A DNA stretch of 64,000 nt from Mangrovivirga cuniculi. Its GTDB lineage: Bacteria; Bacteroidota; Bacteroidia; Cytophagales; Cyclobacteriaceae. Made by a program: the position numbers and the translations under genes. A model generated the notes under the pieces. It was given only the letters and a program-made list of their open reading frames with translations, did not search any database and was not told the DNA's origin. Location of the stretch: NCBI RefSeq assembly GCF_005166025.1, contig NZ_CP028923.1, positions 3,908,001 through 3,972,000 of the forward strand. Reading direction: 5' to 3'. Below, piece by piece: positions 55,475 through 64,000 of the stretch (position 1 is its first letter; every line of letters begins with the position of its first letter).

Positions 55475-56071
55475 ATGACAATAATTAACAAGATAAAATG
55501 GGTCATAGCTGTCTTATTAGTTTTCTTAATTGTTTTAATGACTAATCTGGTCGATAAAGAGAATTTTAACAGGCTGAAAAATTCGGTTACTACAATATAT
55601 GAAGACAGAGTGGTAGCCAGCGATCTTATATTTGATATAACTTTATTGATTCAAGAAAAGGAAATTGCTCTAGCCACTTCAGATACAGCATTTTTCAAAT
55701 CGAAAAATCGTAAAATAAATGAAGACATTAAGGACTTTATCAATAAATTCGAACAAACTAAGCTTACCACTGAAGAGCAGGAAACTTTCAATAACCTGAA
55801 GACTGAACTTAAAAAGTTATATAGTCTTGAAGAAAAGTATGCTGACTCCAATTTTGATAATGATATTAACCTTTTTAAAACAATAGATGACATTGTGCAC
55901 GATTTGCATGATTTATCAAAAATTCAACTTAAAGAGGGCAGAAGGCAAATACTTTTAAGCAAAGAAGCCATGAAAACCATAAATTTATTTACACAAGTTG
56001 AAATAATAATTCTTATAATCCTGGCTATACTGATACAAATCATCATTTTATATAAACCAAAAGAAGATTAA
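55475..56071 (+). CDS. Membrane protein with MCP-type four-helix-bundle domain
   Basis: A protein of 198 residues. An N-terminal membrane helix (WVIAVLLVFLIVLMTNLV) is followed by a periplasmic helical bundle of about 145 residues rich in Lys and Glu, then a second membrane helix (IIILIILAILIQIIILY). This is the sensor part of chemoreceptors, without the HAMP and signalling domains. It may act with a separate partner. It lies between the pseudogene copy and the intact TPR/SH3 gene, on the opposite strand. Confidence 0.75.
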   Translation: MTIINKIKWVIAVLLVFLIVLMTNLVDKENFNRLKNSVTTIYEDRVVASDLIFDITLLIQEKEIALATSDTAFFKSKNRKINEDIKDFINKFEQTKLTTEEQETFNNLKTELKKLYSLEEKYADSNFDNDINLFKTIDDIVHDLHDLSKIQLKEGRRQILLSKEAMKTINLFTQVEIIILIILAILIQIIILYKPKED

Positions 56072-56282
56072 TTCTGGAATATAAAATTTTGGATAAGAGC
56101 AATTTTTATTTGGTCTCTATAATTAAAACCAAAGCAATATTTTAAGGTGATAAGATTAAAAGGGCAAATTACGTTGACTTCAAATCCGATAAATAAAAAC
56201 TGTTAAGTACTTACAATAACATTACTCAACGATAATAAAAATGATTTCAGTCATTTTCTTTTAGCTTAGGATACTAATGTGA

Positions 56283-57020
56283 TCAAATCATATATCTCAA
56301 TGACTTCTTCTTTATATACGCTTCAGTACCATCCCATTTAATCTTTGCCCAGACATCCTGCTCATCGATGATTTCGACCTGGTGACCCGGGGATACAGTT
56401 TTAATTAGGTCAGCCCCGGCTGATGGACCATCCATAATAAATGTCTTCTCCTCAAAGATTATCCCTTTCTTATTTGGGGTAAGAAAGTTTACCTGGAGAA
56501 CGAGGAATGCTAAAAACACAAAGAAAAATATCGACGAGGCGATTGGGAATGATTTGTTTTTCTTTCTTTCAACCCTTACTAATACAGTTAACAGGAGTAC
56601 AATCGCCAGATTTACAATTAAAATATAAATCTTATATCGCTGATAAAATGAGGCCAGAGCAGAGTCAGAATCCACACTATACCCTTTATAATCATTTTCA
56701 TCAGCTATTTTAGCCATGTGTTCCCTGATGACATTATTCCTGGTCTTATCATAAGCCACACCCAACAGATAAAGTGTTTCGGGGTATTCCTGAAGTGCTT
56801 CTTTGATATAAGCCATCTTCAGCATCATCGAATTTGAATATTTTTTTTCTTCCAAATAAAGTTTCTCATAAAGGTTATAAGCTTCTGTATATTCACCCTG
56901 AACAAACAGAGTGTCAGCTTTTTGCAAAACTTTATTTGGAGGCATTTCACTACCCTCCTCCTGAGCCATTACCAGGAAGGTCGAAAAAAATAATAAAATT
57001 ATAATTCTTAAGTGTGGCAT
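56283..57020 (-). CDS. TPR and SH3-like domain protein (BatE-like)
   Basis: A protein of 245 residues with a signal peptide (FSTFLVMAQ). TPR-like helices fill about 25-115 (ADTLFVQGEYTEAYNLYEKL), then two membrane helices at about 130-180, and a C-terminal SH3-like domain (VSPGHQVEIIDEQDVWAKIKW). The arrangement recalls BatE of the Bacteroides aerotolerance operon. No other bat genes are near, so it is an isolated copy. A part of it is duplicated at 54910-55371. Confidence 0.78.
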   Translation of the reverse strand: MPHLRIIILLFFSTFLVMAQEEGSEMPPNKVLQKADTLFVQGEYTEAYNLYEKLYLEEKKYSNSMMLKMAYIKEALQEYPETLYLLGVAYDKTRNNVIREHMAKIADENDYKGYSVDSDSALASFYQRYKIYILIVNLAIVLLLTVLVRVERKKNKSFPIASSIFFFVFLAFLVLQVNFLTPNKKGIIFEEKTFIMDGPSAGADLIKTVSPGHQVEIIDEQDVWAKIKWDGTEAYIKKKSLRYMI

Positions 57021-57113
57021 TTTACCTCTGAGTGGTTATTTTTGCATCGCAATTAAGGGAAACAACTGTATTAAAACAAGCTTGAAACCCTTAATTTACG
57101 TTAAAAAAACGAC

Positions 57114-57186
57114 GATTCCGTAGCTCAGTTGGTAGAGCATCTCCCTTTTAAGGAGAGGGTCCTGGGTTCGAGCCCCAGCGGGATCA
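57114..57186 (+). tRNA. tRNA-Lys (UUU)
   Basis: A cloverleaf of 73 nt: acceptor GATTCCG (57114-57120) pairs with CGGGATC (57179-57185); D arm GCTC..GAGC; anticodon stem TCTCC/GGAGA with loop CTTTTAA, anticodon TTT; T arm CTGGG-TTCGAGC-CCCAG; discriminator A. CCA is not encoded. Confidence 0.96.
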
Positions 57187-57198
57187 CAAAGAGTAAAG

Positions 57199-57225
57199 CC
57201 TGGTCATTTTTGATCAGGTTTTTTT
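57199..57225 (+). terminator. Terminator after tRNA-Lys
   Basis: CCTGGTCA (57199-57206) pairs with TGATCAGG (57211-57218), seven of eight plus one wobble, followed by seven T. Beyond it, 57226-57687 is AT-rich and shows no credible gene. Confidence 0.8.
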
Positions 57226-57687
57226 GTTTTAAGCCTATAGAATTATAGCCCAAAGGATTAAAATTAAGTCCTAACAACTAAATACCTCTTATATTAAATT
57301 TAAAAGACTATAAATGGTCTTGAATTCAACTATGGATTTTCAAATATATGAGAATCTATTTTTTTTAAATGAGGCACTGGTAATATTTATTTTTCAAGAG
57401 ATAATTATTCAAACAATTAGAATAATCACTCCCTTAAAAAAATATTGAACAACCAGTAATAATGGCACTACTATATATATCAACTCAAATAATTCTCTCT
57501 TTTAAAAAAATCTAAATTTTAATTAGCTAAAAATGAATTAATCTTTTAACACTAAGCTTACCATAATTATAACAACCATAGATTTTGCCCAACACAAATT
57601 CTAAACTATCAATTAACCACATAATCAAAGACTATTTTTTGTGAATTTTTTAAAATAATATTTTGATTAAAAAAAATATCTATATAA

Positions 57688-57701
57688 ATTGGTTGACCAA
57701 T
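57688..57701 (+). promoter_or_regulatory. GntR/FadR-type operator upstream of the regulator gene
   Basis: ATTGGTTGACCAAT consists of inverted arms ATTGGT and ACCAAT around two bases. This TTGGTnnACCAA form is the kind bound by UxuR/ExuR-like members of the FadR group. It lies 19 nt before the start of the GntR-family gene, so autoregulation is likely. Confidence 0.7.
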
Positions 57702-57720
57702 CGCTGGTAAACTAGATGAT

Positions 57721-58461
57721 ATGAAAAAAGAATTATTAAATAACTTCAGTGAAATAGTCATAGAAAAACCTGTTGATAAAATCATTCAACAGATTAAAGA
57801 ACTTATCTCTACGGGTCAGCTAAAACCTGGTGACAGATTACCATCTGAAAGAATGCTGTGTGATAGATTTGGCGTTGGACGAACATATGTAAGAGATGCT
57901 ATCAGGAAATTAGAGTTTTATGGAATTTTAAAAACCTTGCCACAAAGCGGAACTGTTGTAGCGGGCTTTGGTATAACTGCGTTAGAGGGCTTGATTACAG
58001 ATGTACTCCAATTAGAAGGAAATGATTTTCATGCCCTTGTTGAAACACGAGTTATACTTGAAGTTAACTCGGCAAAATACGCAGCAATTCGAAGAAACAG
58101 GGATGATATCGTTGCAATGCATAATGCATTAAATGAGTATGAAAAAGCTGTTAAAGACGGCGTCGATTCAGTGGAATATGACTTAATGTTCCATCTCAAA
58201 ATAGCGGAAGCAAGTAAAAACTCAGTATTAAAATCATTAATGCTAATCGTTACTCCTGACATTCTCACATATTTTCAAAAAAATAATATCTGTGAAGGTG
58301 ATCGACCACTTCTTGCATTAGAGGAGCACAAAATAATATTAAACCATATAGAAAATCAAGAACCTGAAAATGCAAGCCTGGCAATGCGGGCTCATCTTGA
58401 TGATTTAATGAATTATTCAAACAAACAAAATAAACTTAAAACCAATGATAATGAAGAGTAA
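57721..58461 (+). CDS. GntR-family regulator, FadR subfamily
   Basis: A protein of 246 residues. The N-terminal winged helix has GQLKPGDRLPSERMLCDRFG and RTYVRDAIRKLEFYGIL. The C-terminal FCD domain has the metal- and ligand-site residues (ETRVILEVNSA, DLMFHLKIAEASKN, EHKIILNHI). FadR-group proteins often sense uronates or other organic acids. The gene is followed by a SusC/SusD operon, which it probably controls. Confidence 0.9.
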   Translation: MKKELLNNFSEIVIEKPVDKIIQQIKELISTGQLKPGDRLPSERMLCDRFGVGRTYVRDAIRKLEFYGILKTLPQSGTVVAGFGITALEGLITDVLQLEGNDFHALVETRVILEVNSAKYAAIRRNRDDIVAMHNALNEYEKAVKDGVDSVEYDLMFHLKIAEASKNSVLKSLMLIVTPDILTYFQKNNICEGDRPLLALEEHKIILNHIENQEPENASLAMRAHLDDLMNYSNKQNKLKTNDNEE

Positions 58462-58474
58462 TACAGAAACAACG

Positions 58475-58499
58475 ATGGATTAGCACAAGGCTAATCCAT
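58475..58499. repeat. Perfect inverted repeat between the GntR gene and susC
   Basis: ATGGATTAGC (58475-58484) and GCTAATCCAT (58490-58499) form a perfect 10-bp stem with a 5-nt loop, 13 nt after the regulator's stop. No T run follows, so it is not a typical terminator. It may be an operator or a folded leader for the sus operon. Confidence 0.5.
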
Positions 58500-58654
58500 G
58501 GAAGTTAGATTGGCATCAAAATACTTCAATCGCGAAACTGAACAGTATTTCAAGCCATTCAATTATTACAAATATAATAATCTTATTTCTCTTTTTGAGA
58601 AATACACTTCCCGTTTTTTCTTTTTGTCAGCATTATCATAATACCCTTAAAACC

Positions 58655-61600
58655 ATGAAAAACTATTTACTGCGCTTTGCACAGTCTAAAACCTGTCTGC
58701 TGACACTTCTTTTTAGCATGTGCATTTTATCAGTTTTTGGCCAAAACAAAAATGTTAGTGGTCAAATTCTATCAGACGAAGATGGTTATCCTTTACCAGG
58801 AGTTACTGTTCTTATCAAAGATTCTAAAAAAGGTACAGTCACAGATGCAAATGGAAACTTTACAATTTCGGCAGCACCGGACGATGTGTTAGTTTGTACA
58901 TTTATTGGGTTCGAAAAAACTGAAGTCCCGATTGCTAATCGAACAACAGTTAACATTAGAATGACTCCAGACATAACCCAAATGGAAGAAATAGTCGTAG
59001 TCGGTTATGGAACACAAAAGAAAAGCCATTTAACTGGAGCTATATCGAAAGTAGAGAACGAAAATCTGGATCAAATGCCCGTATCCAGAGTAGATGAAGC
59101 TTTAGTTGGACAAGTATCTGGGGTAAATATACGTTCAACCGAAGGAGAAGCAGGATCTTCCCCTACTATCCGAATAAGAGGAACAGGATCTATTACGGGA
59201 AGTTCTGCCCCAGCTATTGTAGTTGACGGACTGGTCGTAGACAATGATTTCTTAGCAAATCTGGATATGAATACTGTTGAATCTTTTGAGGTATTAAAAG
59301 ATGCAGCATCCTCAGCAATATATGGATCAAGAGGTGCAAATGGCGTTATATTAATTACCACTAAACAAGGAAAGGCAGGGAAAACCAAATTTAGCTATAA
59401 TGGATATTACGGTGTAAAAGAAGCATACCAAAGTGATGCATACTATTTCTCAGTAGCTGAAACAGCTAAGGCTGAATTAGCTGCTAATGGGGAATTATCC
59501 AGTCGAACACTTTACAAACAATTAATAGGTATCGATAGAGATTGGCAGGATGTAATTTTTGATGGAGGCACCATACAAAACCATTCAATCAGTGCTCGTG
59601 GTGGGAACGACAGAACAAAATTCAGTGTCTCACTAAGTTATTTACATGATGAAGGTGTTCTATTAACTGATGACTTTAAGCGATACAACCTAAGATTAAA
59701 AATAGATACTGATATAAATGATAAGTTATCTTTCGGAGCTTCAATAACACCGTCATATTCGGATCGAAGAAGATTTGACGGCTCGACTCATGATATTTTA
59801 CGTCAAACACCATGGTTACCAGTTTATCACGATGAGAACACAATTCAGTTTGTTGATAGAAACACATATCCTGATGTCCAAATTGGCGATTATGCACTCC
59901 AACGACACTTTGACAATTATGATTTGTATGGTGACGGTAGTGAACTTGTTGACATTAGTAACACTTCTAATACTAATCCTGCAGCTAAAGTTCTGGAAAG
60001 AGATAGAAATGATTACAAATTCAAAACATTTGGTAACATCTACCTACAATATGAAATAATTGATGGTTTAAAATTCAAAACTGTTTTCTCAGGTGATTAT
60101 CAAATCACAAAACGCGACCGATGGCAAGGCGTTTTATCCAATAGAAACGGAGCTGCAGCTGCACAATATGATGTTTCTAACCTAGATCGAATACATCTTG
60201 TTACAGAAAATTATTTTACCTATGAAAAAACTATTGGAGCTCATGATATAAATGCTGTTGCCGGATTTTCAGCCGAATCATATGATACTCGAATAGAAAG
60301 TATAACGGGTACCGGATATGATTCAGACTTGATAAAAACAATTTCAGCTGCAACTCAAATTGCAGGTGCTGAATCAAGTTCATTCGAAAATAACTTCATG
60401 TCTTTTTATGGTCGAGTAAACTATTCTTACCTGGATAAATTCTTAGCTTCAATTAGCATAAGAAGAGATGGAAGCTCTGTATTTGGACCTGAAAATAAAT
60501 TTGGCAATTTCCCTGCTTTCTCGGTTGGCTGGAGACTATCTGAAGAACCATTTATGGCTACATCAAAAGTCGTAGATGAGCTAAAACTACGTGCTAGTTA
60601 TGGTTTTACGGGTAATAATAGACTCAATACAGGGAACGACCTGGTTGATAACTATCCATATTTACCACTACTGGAGGCTAACACCGCTGTAGTTAATAAT
60701 TCTATTGTAGGGGCTTTTAACGCATTAAACATTGCTAACCCGGAATTACAATGGGAAAGATCTCGAGAATTTAACCCGGCAATTGATTATGTATTATTTG
60801 ATGGTACTTTATCTGGCTCTATTGATTATTATGTTAGAACGAGTGATCAGTTATTACTTTTCAATCCGATTTCAAGCACAACGGGATTTAATAATGCTCT
60901 TGTAAATCTTGGTGAAGTTAAAAATAGTGGGGTTGAAGTCGAATTCAGAACCAGGAATATTAACAAAGAGGATTTTAAATGGTCAACTACACTTTTATTC
61001 TCAAAAAACGAAAATGAATTAGTTGATTTTGCTGAGTCCAATGGTCAGATCCAAAATGTTGATTCTAAAAGAGCTGCAGAATGGATAAACCTTGAAGGAC
61101 ATCCAATTTCTTCATTTTATGGATGGGTTGTTGATCGAGACATCCCATTAGAATATATTAATAATCCATATCACCCGGTAGGTGGTGAAGCTCAGGATGT
61201 CTATGTAAAAGATTTAAATGGGGATGGTTTAATCGATGATGATGATAAGACTATAATTGGTAATCCGTATCCTGATTTGATTTGGAGTGTTACAAACTCA
61301 TTTACATTTAAAAATTTCGACCTCACCTTCTTATTCCAGGGTAGCCATGGTGCCGAAATCAGAAACATGGGCGATCAATACCTGTTTAATCACTTTAACA
61401 GTTCACAAGATTTTGATCCGGCTATTACACCTGATCAGGGATTTATCAAACAAAAAATCTTCACAAATGACATTGTTCAGGATGCTTCTTATGTAGCATT
61501 AAGAAACCTAAACATAGGATATAACTTCTCAAGCTCCACACTTTCTAAAATGGGGTTGACTTCATTGAGAATATATGCTGCAGGTCAAAACCTCCTTTAC

Positions 61601-61732
61601 TTTACAGCAAATGACTACACCGGCTTTAATCCTGAGTCCATTTACACCACCAGTTCAACAACATATGGATACCAACGAGCTGGTTCTCCGATATTCAGAA
61701 CAATTTCTCTAGGTTTAAACCTTGAATTTTAA
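58655..61732 (+). CDS. SusC/RagA-family TonB-linked outer-membrane transporter
   Basis: A protein of 1025 residues. The ATG at 58655 gives a signal peptide ending at LSVFGQ; an upstream TTG at 58595 only adds residues before it. A carboxypeptidase-regulatory domain follows (GVTVLIKDSKKGTVTDANG), then the plug (EEIVVVGYGTQKKSHLTG, SAIYGSRGANGVILITTK) and a long barrel ending TISLGLNLEF. It pairs with the SusD gene 11 nt downstream. With the GntR regulator and the PKD lipoprotein this looks like a polysaccharide-utilisation locus. Confidence 0.94.
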   Translation: MKNYLLRFAQSKTCLLTLLFSMCILSVFGQNKNVSGQILSDEDGYPLPGVTVLIKDSKKGTVTDANGNFTISAAPDDVLVCTFIGFEKTEVPIANRTTVNIRMTPDITQMEEIVVVGYGTQKKSHLTGAISKVENENLDQMPVSRVDEALVGQVSGVNIRSTEGEAGSSPTIRIRGTGSITGSSAPAIVVDGLVVDNDFLANLDMNTVESFEVLKDAASSAIYGSRGANGVILITTKQGKAGKTKFSYNGYYGVKEAYQSDAYYFSVAETAKAELAANGELSSRTLYKQLIGIDRDWQDVIFDGGTIQNHSISARGGNDRTKFSVSLSYLHDEGVLLTDDFKRYNLRLKIDTDINDKLSFGASITPSYSDRRRFDGSTHDILRQTPWLPVYHDENTIQFVDRNTYPDVQIGDYALQRHFDNYDLYGDGSELVDISNTSNTNPAAKVLERDRNDYKFKTFGNIYLQYEIIDGLKFKTVFSGDYQITKRDRWQGVLSNRNGAAAAQYDVSNLDRIHLVTENYFTYEKTIGAHDINAVAGFSAESYDTRIESITGTGYDSDLIKTISAATQIAGAESSSFENNFMSFYGRVNYSYLDKFLASISIRRDGSSVFGPENKFGNFPAFSVGWRLSEEPFMATSKVVDELKLRASYGFTGNNRLNTGNDLVDNYPYLPLLEANTAVVNNSIVGAFNALNIANPELQWERSREFNPAIDYVLFDGTLSGSIDYYVRTSDQLLLFNPISSTTGFNNALVNLGEVKNSGVEVEFRTRNINKEDFKWSTTLLFSKNENELVDFAESNGQIQNVDSKRAAEWINLEGHPISSFYGWVVDRDIPLEYINNPYHPVGGEAQDVYVKDLNGDGLIDDDDKTIIGNPYPDLIWSVTNSFTFKNFDLTFLFQGSHGAEIRNMGDQYLFNHFNSSQDFDPAITPDQGFIKQKIFTNDIVQDASYVALRNLNIGYNFSSSTLSKMGLTSLRIYAAGQNLLYFTANDYTGFNPESIYTTSSTTYGYQRAGSPIFRTISLGLNLEF

Positions 61733-61743
61733 GAATAAATATC

Positions 61744-63168
61744 ATGAAAAATTATATATATATATACTTGTCAATATGCATGCTATTAATGGCATGTGGG
61801 GATGATTATCTCGAACCAATACCTACTGCCGCTGTAACAAGCGCCGGATACTTCAATAATGATAAAGAATTAGAAACTGGGGTATTAGCTATGTATGACG
61901 GCATTCAGGGCATAAATAGCACTTCTACTAATGATAATCACGGTATACAAACCGAGTTTTATATCACAGAGATGAGAAGTGATAATACAAGAACCAAATC
62001 AAGTGAGGGTGAACCTGCCCAGTTTGAGCAATTCAATATCGAATCGACTAATGGGATAGTTCTTGATTATTACCGAAGCTTTTATAACGTAATATATCGA
62101 GCCAACACGGTTTTGGAAAATCTAGATGCTGCAGAATCTGAGGAATCAGCAAATCGATTTGAGGGTGAAGCACGTTTTGTAAGAGCCTATTCATATTTTA
62201 ATCTGGTAAGATTGTTCGGAGATGTACCCTTAGTTGACAGGGTTATAGGACCATTAGAAACTGATATAGCATTTACCAGAGTTGCAACAAATGAAGTATA
62301 TGAATTGATAATTTCTGATCTTCAGTTTGCTGCAAATAATCTGGATAACACTTATAAGAATAGGGCTTCTCAAGCAGCTGCACAAGCCTTACTGGCTAAG
62401 GTATACTTAACACTCGGTACAAATTATGTTGAGGCACAACAACTATGCGAGGCAATAATCAATAGTTCTCAATATTCACTGGAGCCTAATTTCAAAGACA
62501 TTTATTATAACGAATCTAATAGTGAAGTAATCTTCGCCATAGGCTATGTTCCCGACAACACGAATGACAGTCAAAACTTCTCTTCTGAATGGCTAAATGC
62601 TGTTGGGCGAACTAGCGGCGTTAATTATTTAACCTATGATATGAAAGATGCCCTTGATAACATGGGTGGTGAAAGAACAATTTATTCATATCGACAGGAT
62701 CAAAGACAACCAACTCAATATCAGGTAGTTAAATATCTTCCAAACGGAGATGAGAGCCTGGGTATAGAACCTACTTCCAGTGATCCGACATTAGCAGGAA
62801 ACGATTGGATAATAATAAGATATGCTGATGTTCTTTTGATGCATGTGGAAGCAATAATGGCAGGTAATTCTGACACGAATTCTTCTGCCGGTCTTAATTC
62901 TTTTCAATTAATCAGAAACCGTGCCGGTCTTACAGATCCTGTAGGCTTAATAACAAAAGAAGACTTGCTAAATGAACGTAGAGTTGAACTTGCCTTTGAA
63001 AATCACAGATGGTTTGATCTGATTCGATTCAATGCTGCCCAACAAGTGTTATCGGATTTTGCGGATGCCAATGGCTACACTTTTAATTCCACAGATCTTC
63101 TTCTTCCAATTCCACAAGCGGAAATTGGGTTAAGCAATGGACAATTAGAACAGAATCCAGGATACTAA
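61744..63168 (+). CDS. SusD/RagB-family surface binding lipoprotein
   Basis: A protein of 474 residues with a lipoprotein signal (CMLLMAC). Typical SusD features are GEARFVRAYSYFNLVRLFGD, RADVLLMH-like ADVLLMHVEAIMAG, LLNERRVELAFENHRWFDLIR and LLPIPQAEIG at the end. It caps the SusC channel. It belongs to the locus headed by the GntR regulator; the glycan cannot be told from this protein alone. Confidence 0.93.
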   Translation: MKNYIYIYLSICMLLMACGDDYLEPIPTAAVTSAGYFNNDKELETGVLAMYDGIQGINSTSTNDNHGIQTEFYITEMRSDNTRTKSSEGEPAQFEQFNIESTNGIVLDYYRSFYNVIYRANTVLENLDAAESEESANRFEGEARFVRAYSYFNLVRLFGDVPLVDRVIGPLETDIAFTRVATNEVYELIISDLQFAANNLDNTYKNRASQAAAQALLAKVYLTLGTNYVEAQQLCEAIINSSQYSLEPNFKDIYYNESNSEVIFAIGYVPDNTNDSQNFSSEWLNAVGRTSGVNYLTYDMKDALDNMGGERTIYSYRQDQRQPTQYQVVKYLPNGDESLGIEPTSSDPTLAGNDWIIIRYADVLLMHVEAIMAGNSDTNSSAGLNSFQLIRNRAGLTDPVGLITKEDLLNERRVELAFENHRWFDLIRFNAAQQVLSDFADANGYTFNSTDLLLPIPQAEIGLSNGQLEQNPGY

Positions 63169-63191
63169 CAATCACTAAAAACCGAATCAAA

Positions 63192-64000
63192 ATGAAACCA
63201 ATATATAAAATTCAAACTTGGAATATACTTAGAATTTCAACAGCGGTTATTATTGTACTCTTATCTTCATGTGACCTGACGTTCGAACTTCCTGAAGAAG
63301 GGTCTATTCCTGACAAGACACCACCGAAAGCTAATTTCAGTGCTGCCCAAAATGAAGTTGATTTTTTGCTCTATTATTTTTCAAATGAGTCAATTAGTGC
63401 TACCGATTATCAATGGGATTTTGGTGATGGTAATACTTCAACTGACAAAGATGGAATCAACACTTTTCCAGCTGAAGGCACCTACACAGTTACTTTGACA
63501 GTTTCTGATAAGCTTGGTGTTTCTGATACTTATAGTATGGATATTGAGGTTATAGAACCTGAAGCCCCTCCAGCTATTATACCAGTAATTCTGGAAGCTG
63601 GTTTTGAAGATGGAACATTACCAGATGGCACAGGAGACGGTAGAGATTCCTGGAGAAATGACTTTGGAGGGGTGATTCAAATCACAAGCAGCCCGGTTCA
63701 TGAAGGATCTCAAGCATCAAAATATCCCTCAGCTGGTGATCGCATCGCTTATCAGGAAATGGCTGTAACTCCAAATACAGACTATATCTTAACTTATTAT
63801 TATACTCTTAAAACGGATGCTCCAGGCTCGATAACCGTTTCAGTTTTAGCTAATGGTATTACTGACCTTTCAGAAGTGCCTGAAGCCACTTTAGCTTCCT
63901 TTGAAGGAACTGATCAAACTGATGCCGATACATACACAAGAGTAGATCTTCCATTTAATTCTGGTGCTAATAATAAAATAGCATTATTGGTTACAAATCA
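63192..64000 (+). CDS. PKD-domain lipoprotein, 3' end outside window
   Basis: The frame is open from the ATG at 63192 to the window edge (269 residues seen). The N-terminus has a lipoprotein signal (VIIVLLSSC). A PKD domain follows (YQWDFGDGNTSTDKDG), and from about residue 135 a beta-sandwich with the look of a carbohydrate-binding module (GFEDGTLPDGTGDGRDSW, SPVHEGSQASKYPS). It starts 23 nt after susD. In many Bacteroidota glycan loci such a lipoprotein is the third surface component. Confidence 0.85.
   Translation, partial: MKPIYKIQTWNILRISTAVIIVLLSSCDLTFELPEEGSIPDKTPPKANFSAAQNEVDFLLYYFSNESISATDYQWDFGDGNTSTDKDGINTFPAEGTYTVTLTVSDKLGVSDTYSMDIEVIEPEAPPAIIPVILEAGFEDGTLPDGTGDGRDSWRNDFGGVIQITSSPVHEGSQASKYPSAGDRIAYQEMAVTPNTDYILTYYYTLKTDAPGSITVSVLANGITDLSEVPEATLASFEGTDQTDADTYTRVDLPFNSGANNKIALLVTN

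Noticed and set aside
57312-57450. A 44-codon open frame in the AT-rich gap before the GntR gene
   Set aside because: No start signal, no recognisable protein feature, and chance frames of this size are expected in such AT-rich DNA.

Overview
The window is about 64 kb of AT-rich DNA from a member of the Bacteroidota, most likely a marine gliding bacterium of the Cytophagales type (inference). Evidence: two SusC/SusD outer-membrane import pairs, three proteins with type IX secretion C-terminal signals (types A and B), many lipoproteins and TonB-linked proteins, TAnnTTTG-type promoter boxes, a Bacteroidota-type PurF with an N-terminal propeptide, and BspA-like repeat lipoproteins. One tRNA (Lys-UUU) is present. 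I see no rRNA, CRISPR array, prophage or insertion sequence.

Layout. 0-6 kb: 3' part of nuoN, purF, an isoaspartyl peptidase/asparaginase, and a pirin convergent with a four-gene minus-strand operon (LiaF-like protein, LytS-type kinase, LytTR regulator, SpoU-type RNA methylase; 5.5-8.5 kb). 8.7-19 kb: a glycine-rich T9SS cargo protein, divergent oxyR/dps with an OxyR-like operator, an MscS channel, thioredoxin, an MFS transporter, a glycosyltransferase and small envelope proteins. 19-23 kb: an osmoprotection-like operon (porin, BCCT transporter, UspA). 23-28 kb: a GH13 lipoprotein, then an ECF sigma/anti-sigma pair divergent from a VWA protein that shares a module with the anti-sigma. 28-33 kb: two DUF2141 proteins and glpK-glpD-glpF.

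33.3-44.8 kb is the most interesting region. A minus-strand cluster holds a T9SS-secreted cyanophycinase-like protease, SusC, SusD, two PKD/beta-propeller lipoproteins, a lipoprotein cyanophycinase and a YfcC-family permease. A 23-bp palindrome lies upstream of both the secreted cyanophycinase and susC, and an identical copy lies 39 kb away, upstream of the isoaspartyl peptidase gene at 3.45 kb. I read this as one regulon for degrading, importing and splitting an aspartyl polypeptide; cyanophycin (multi-L-arginyl-poly-L-aspartate) is the best guess.

45-57 kb: an A-type Fe-S carrier, methylmalonyl-CoA epimerase, a 51-residue lipoprotein, thiL, rlmD, a T9SS type-B protein, an SDR enzyme, two tandem BspA-like lipoproteins with 75-bp repeats, and a TPR/SH3 gene with a decayed partial copy. 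57.7-64 kb: a second Sus-type locus under a GntR/FadR-type regulator (susC, susD, a PKD lipoprotein cut by the window end), possibly for a uronate-containing glycan such as alginate.

At least nine single-base frame breaks, all in homopolymers and all repaired by adding one base, interrupt otherwise intact genes, including purF and glpD. They look like assembly or sequencing indels, so I annotate those genes as whole CDSs with the break noted.
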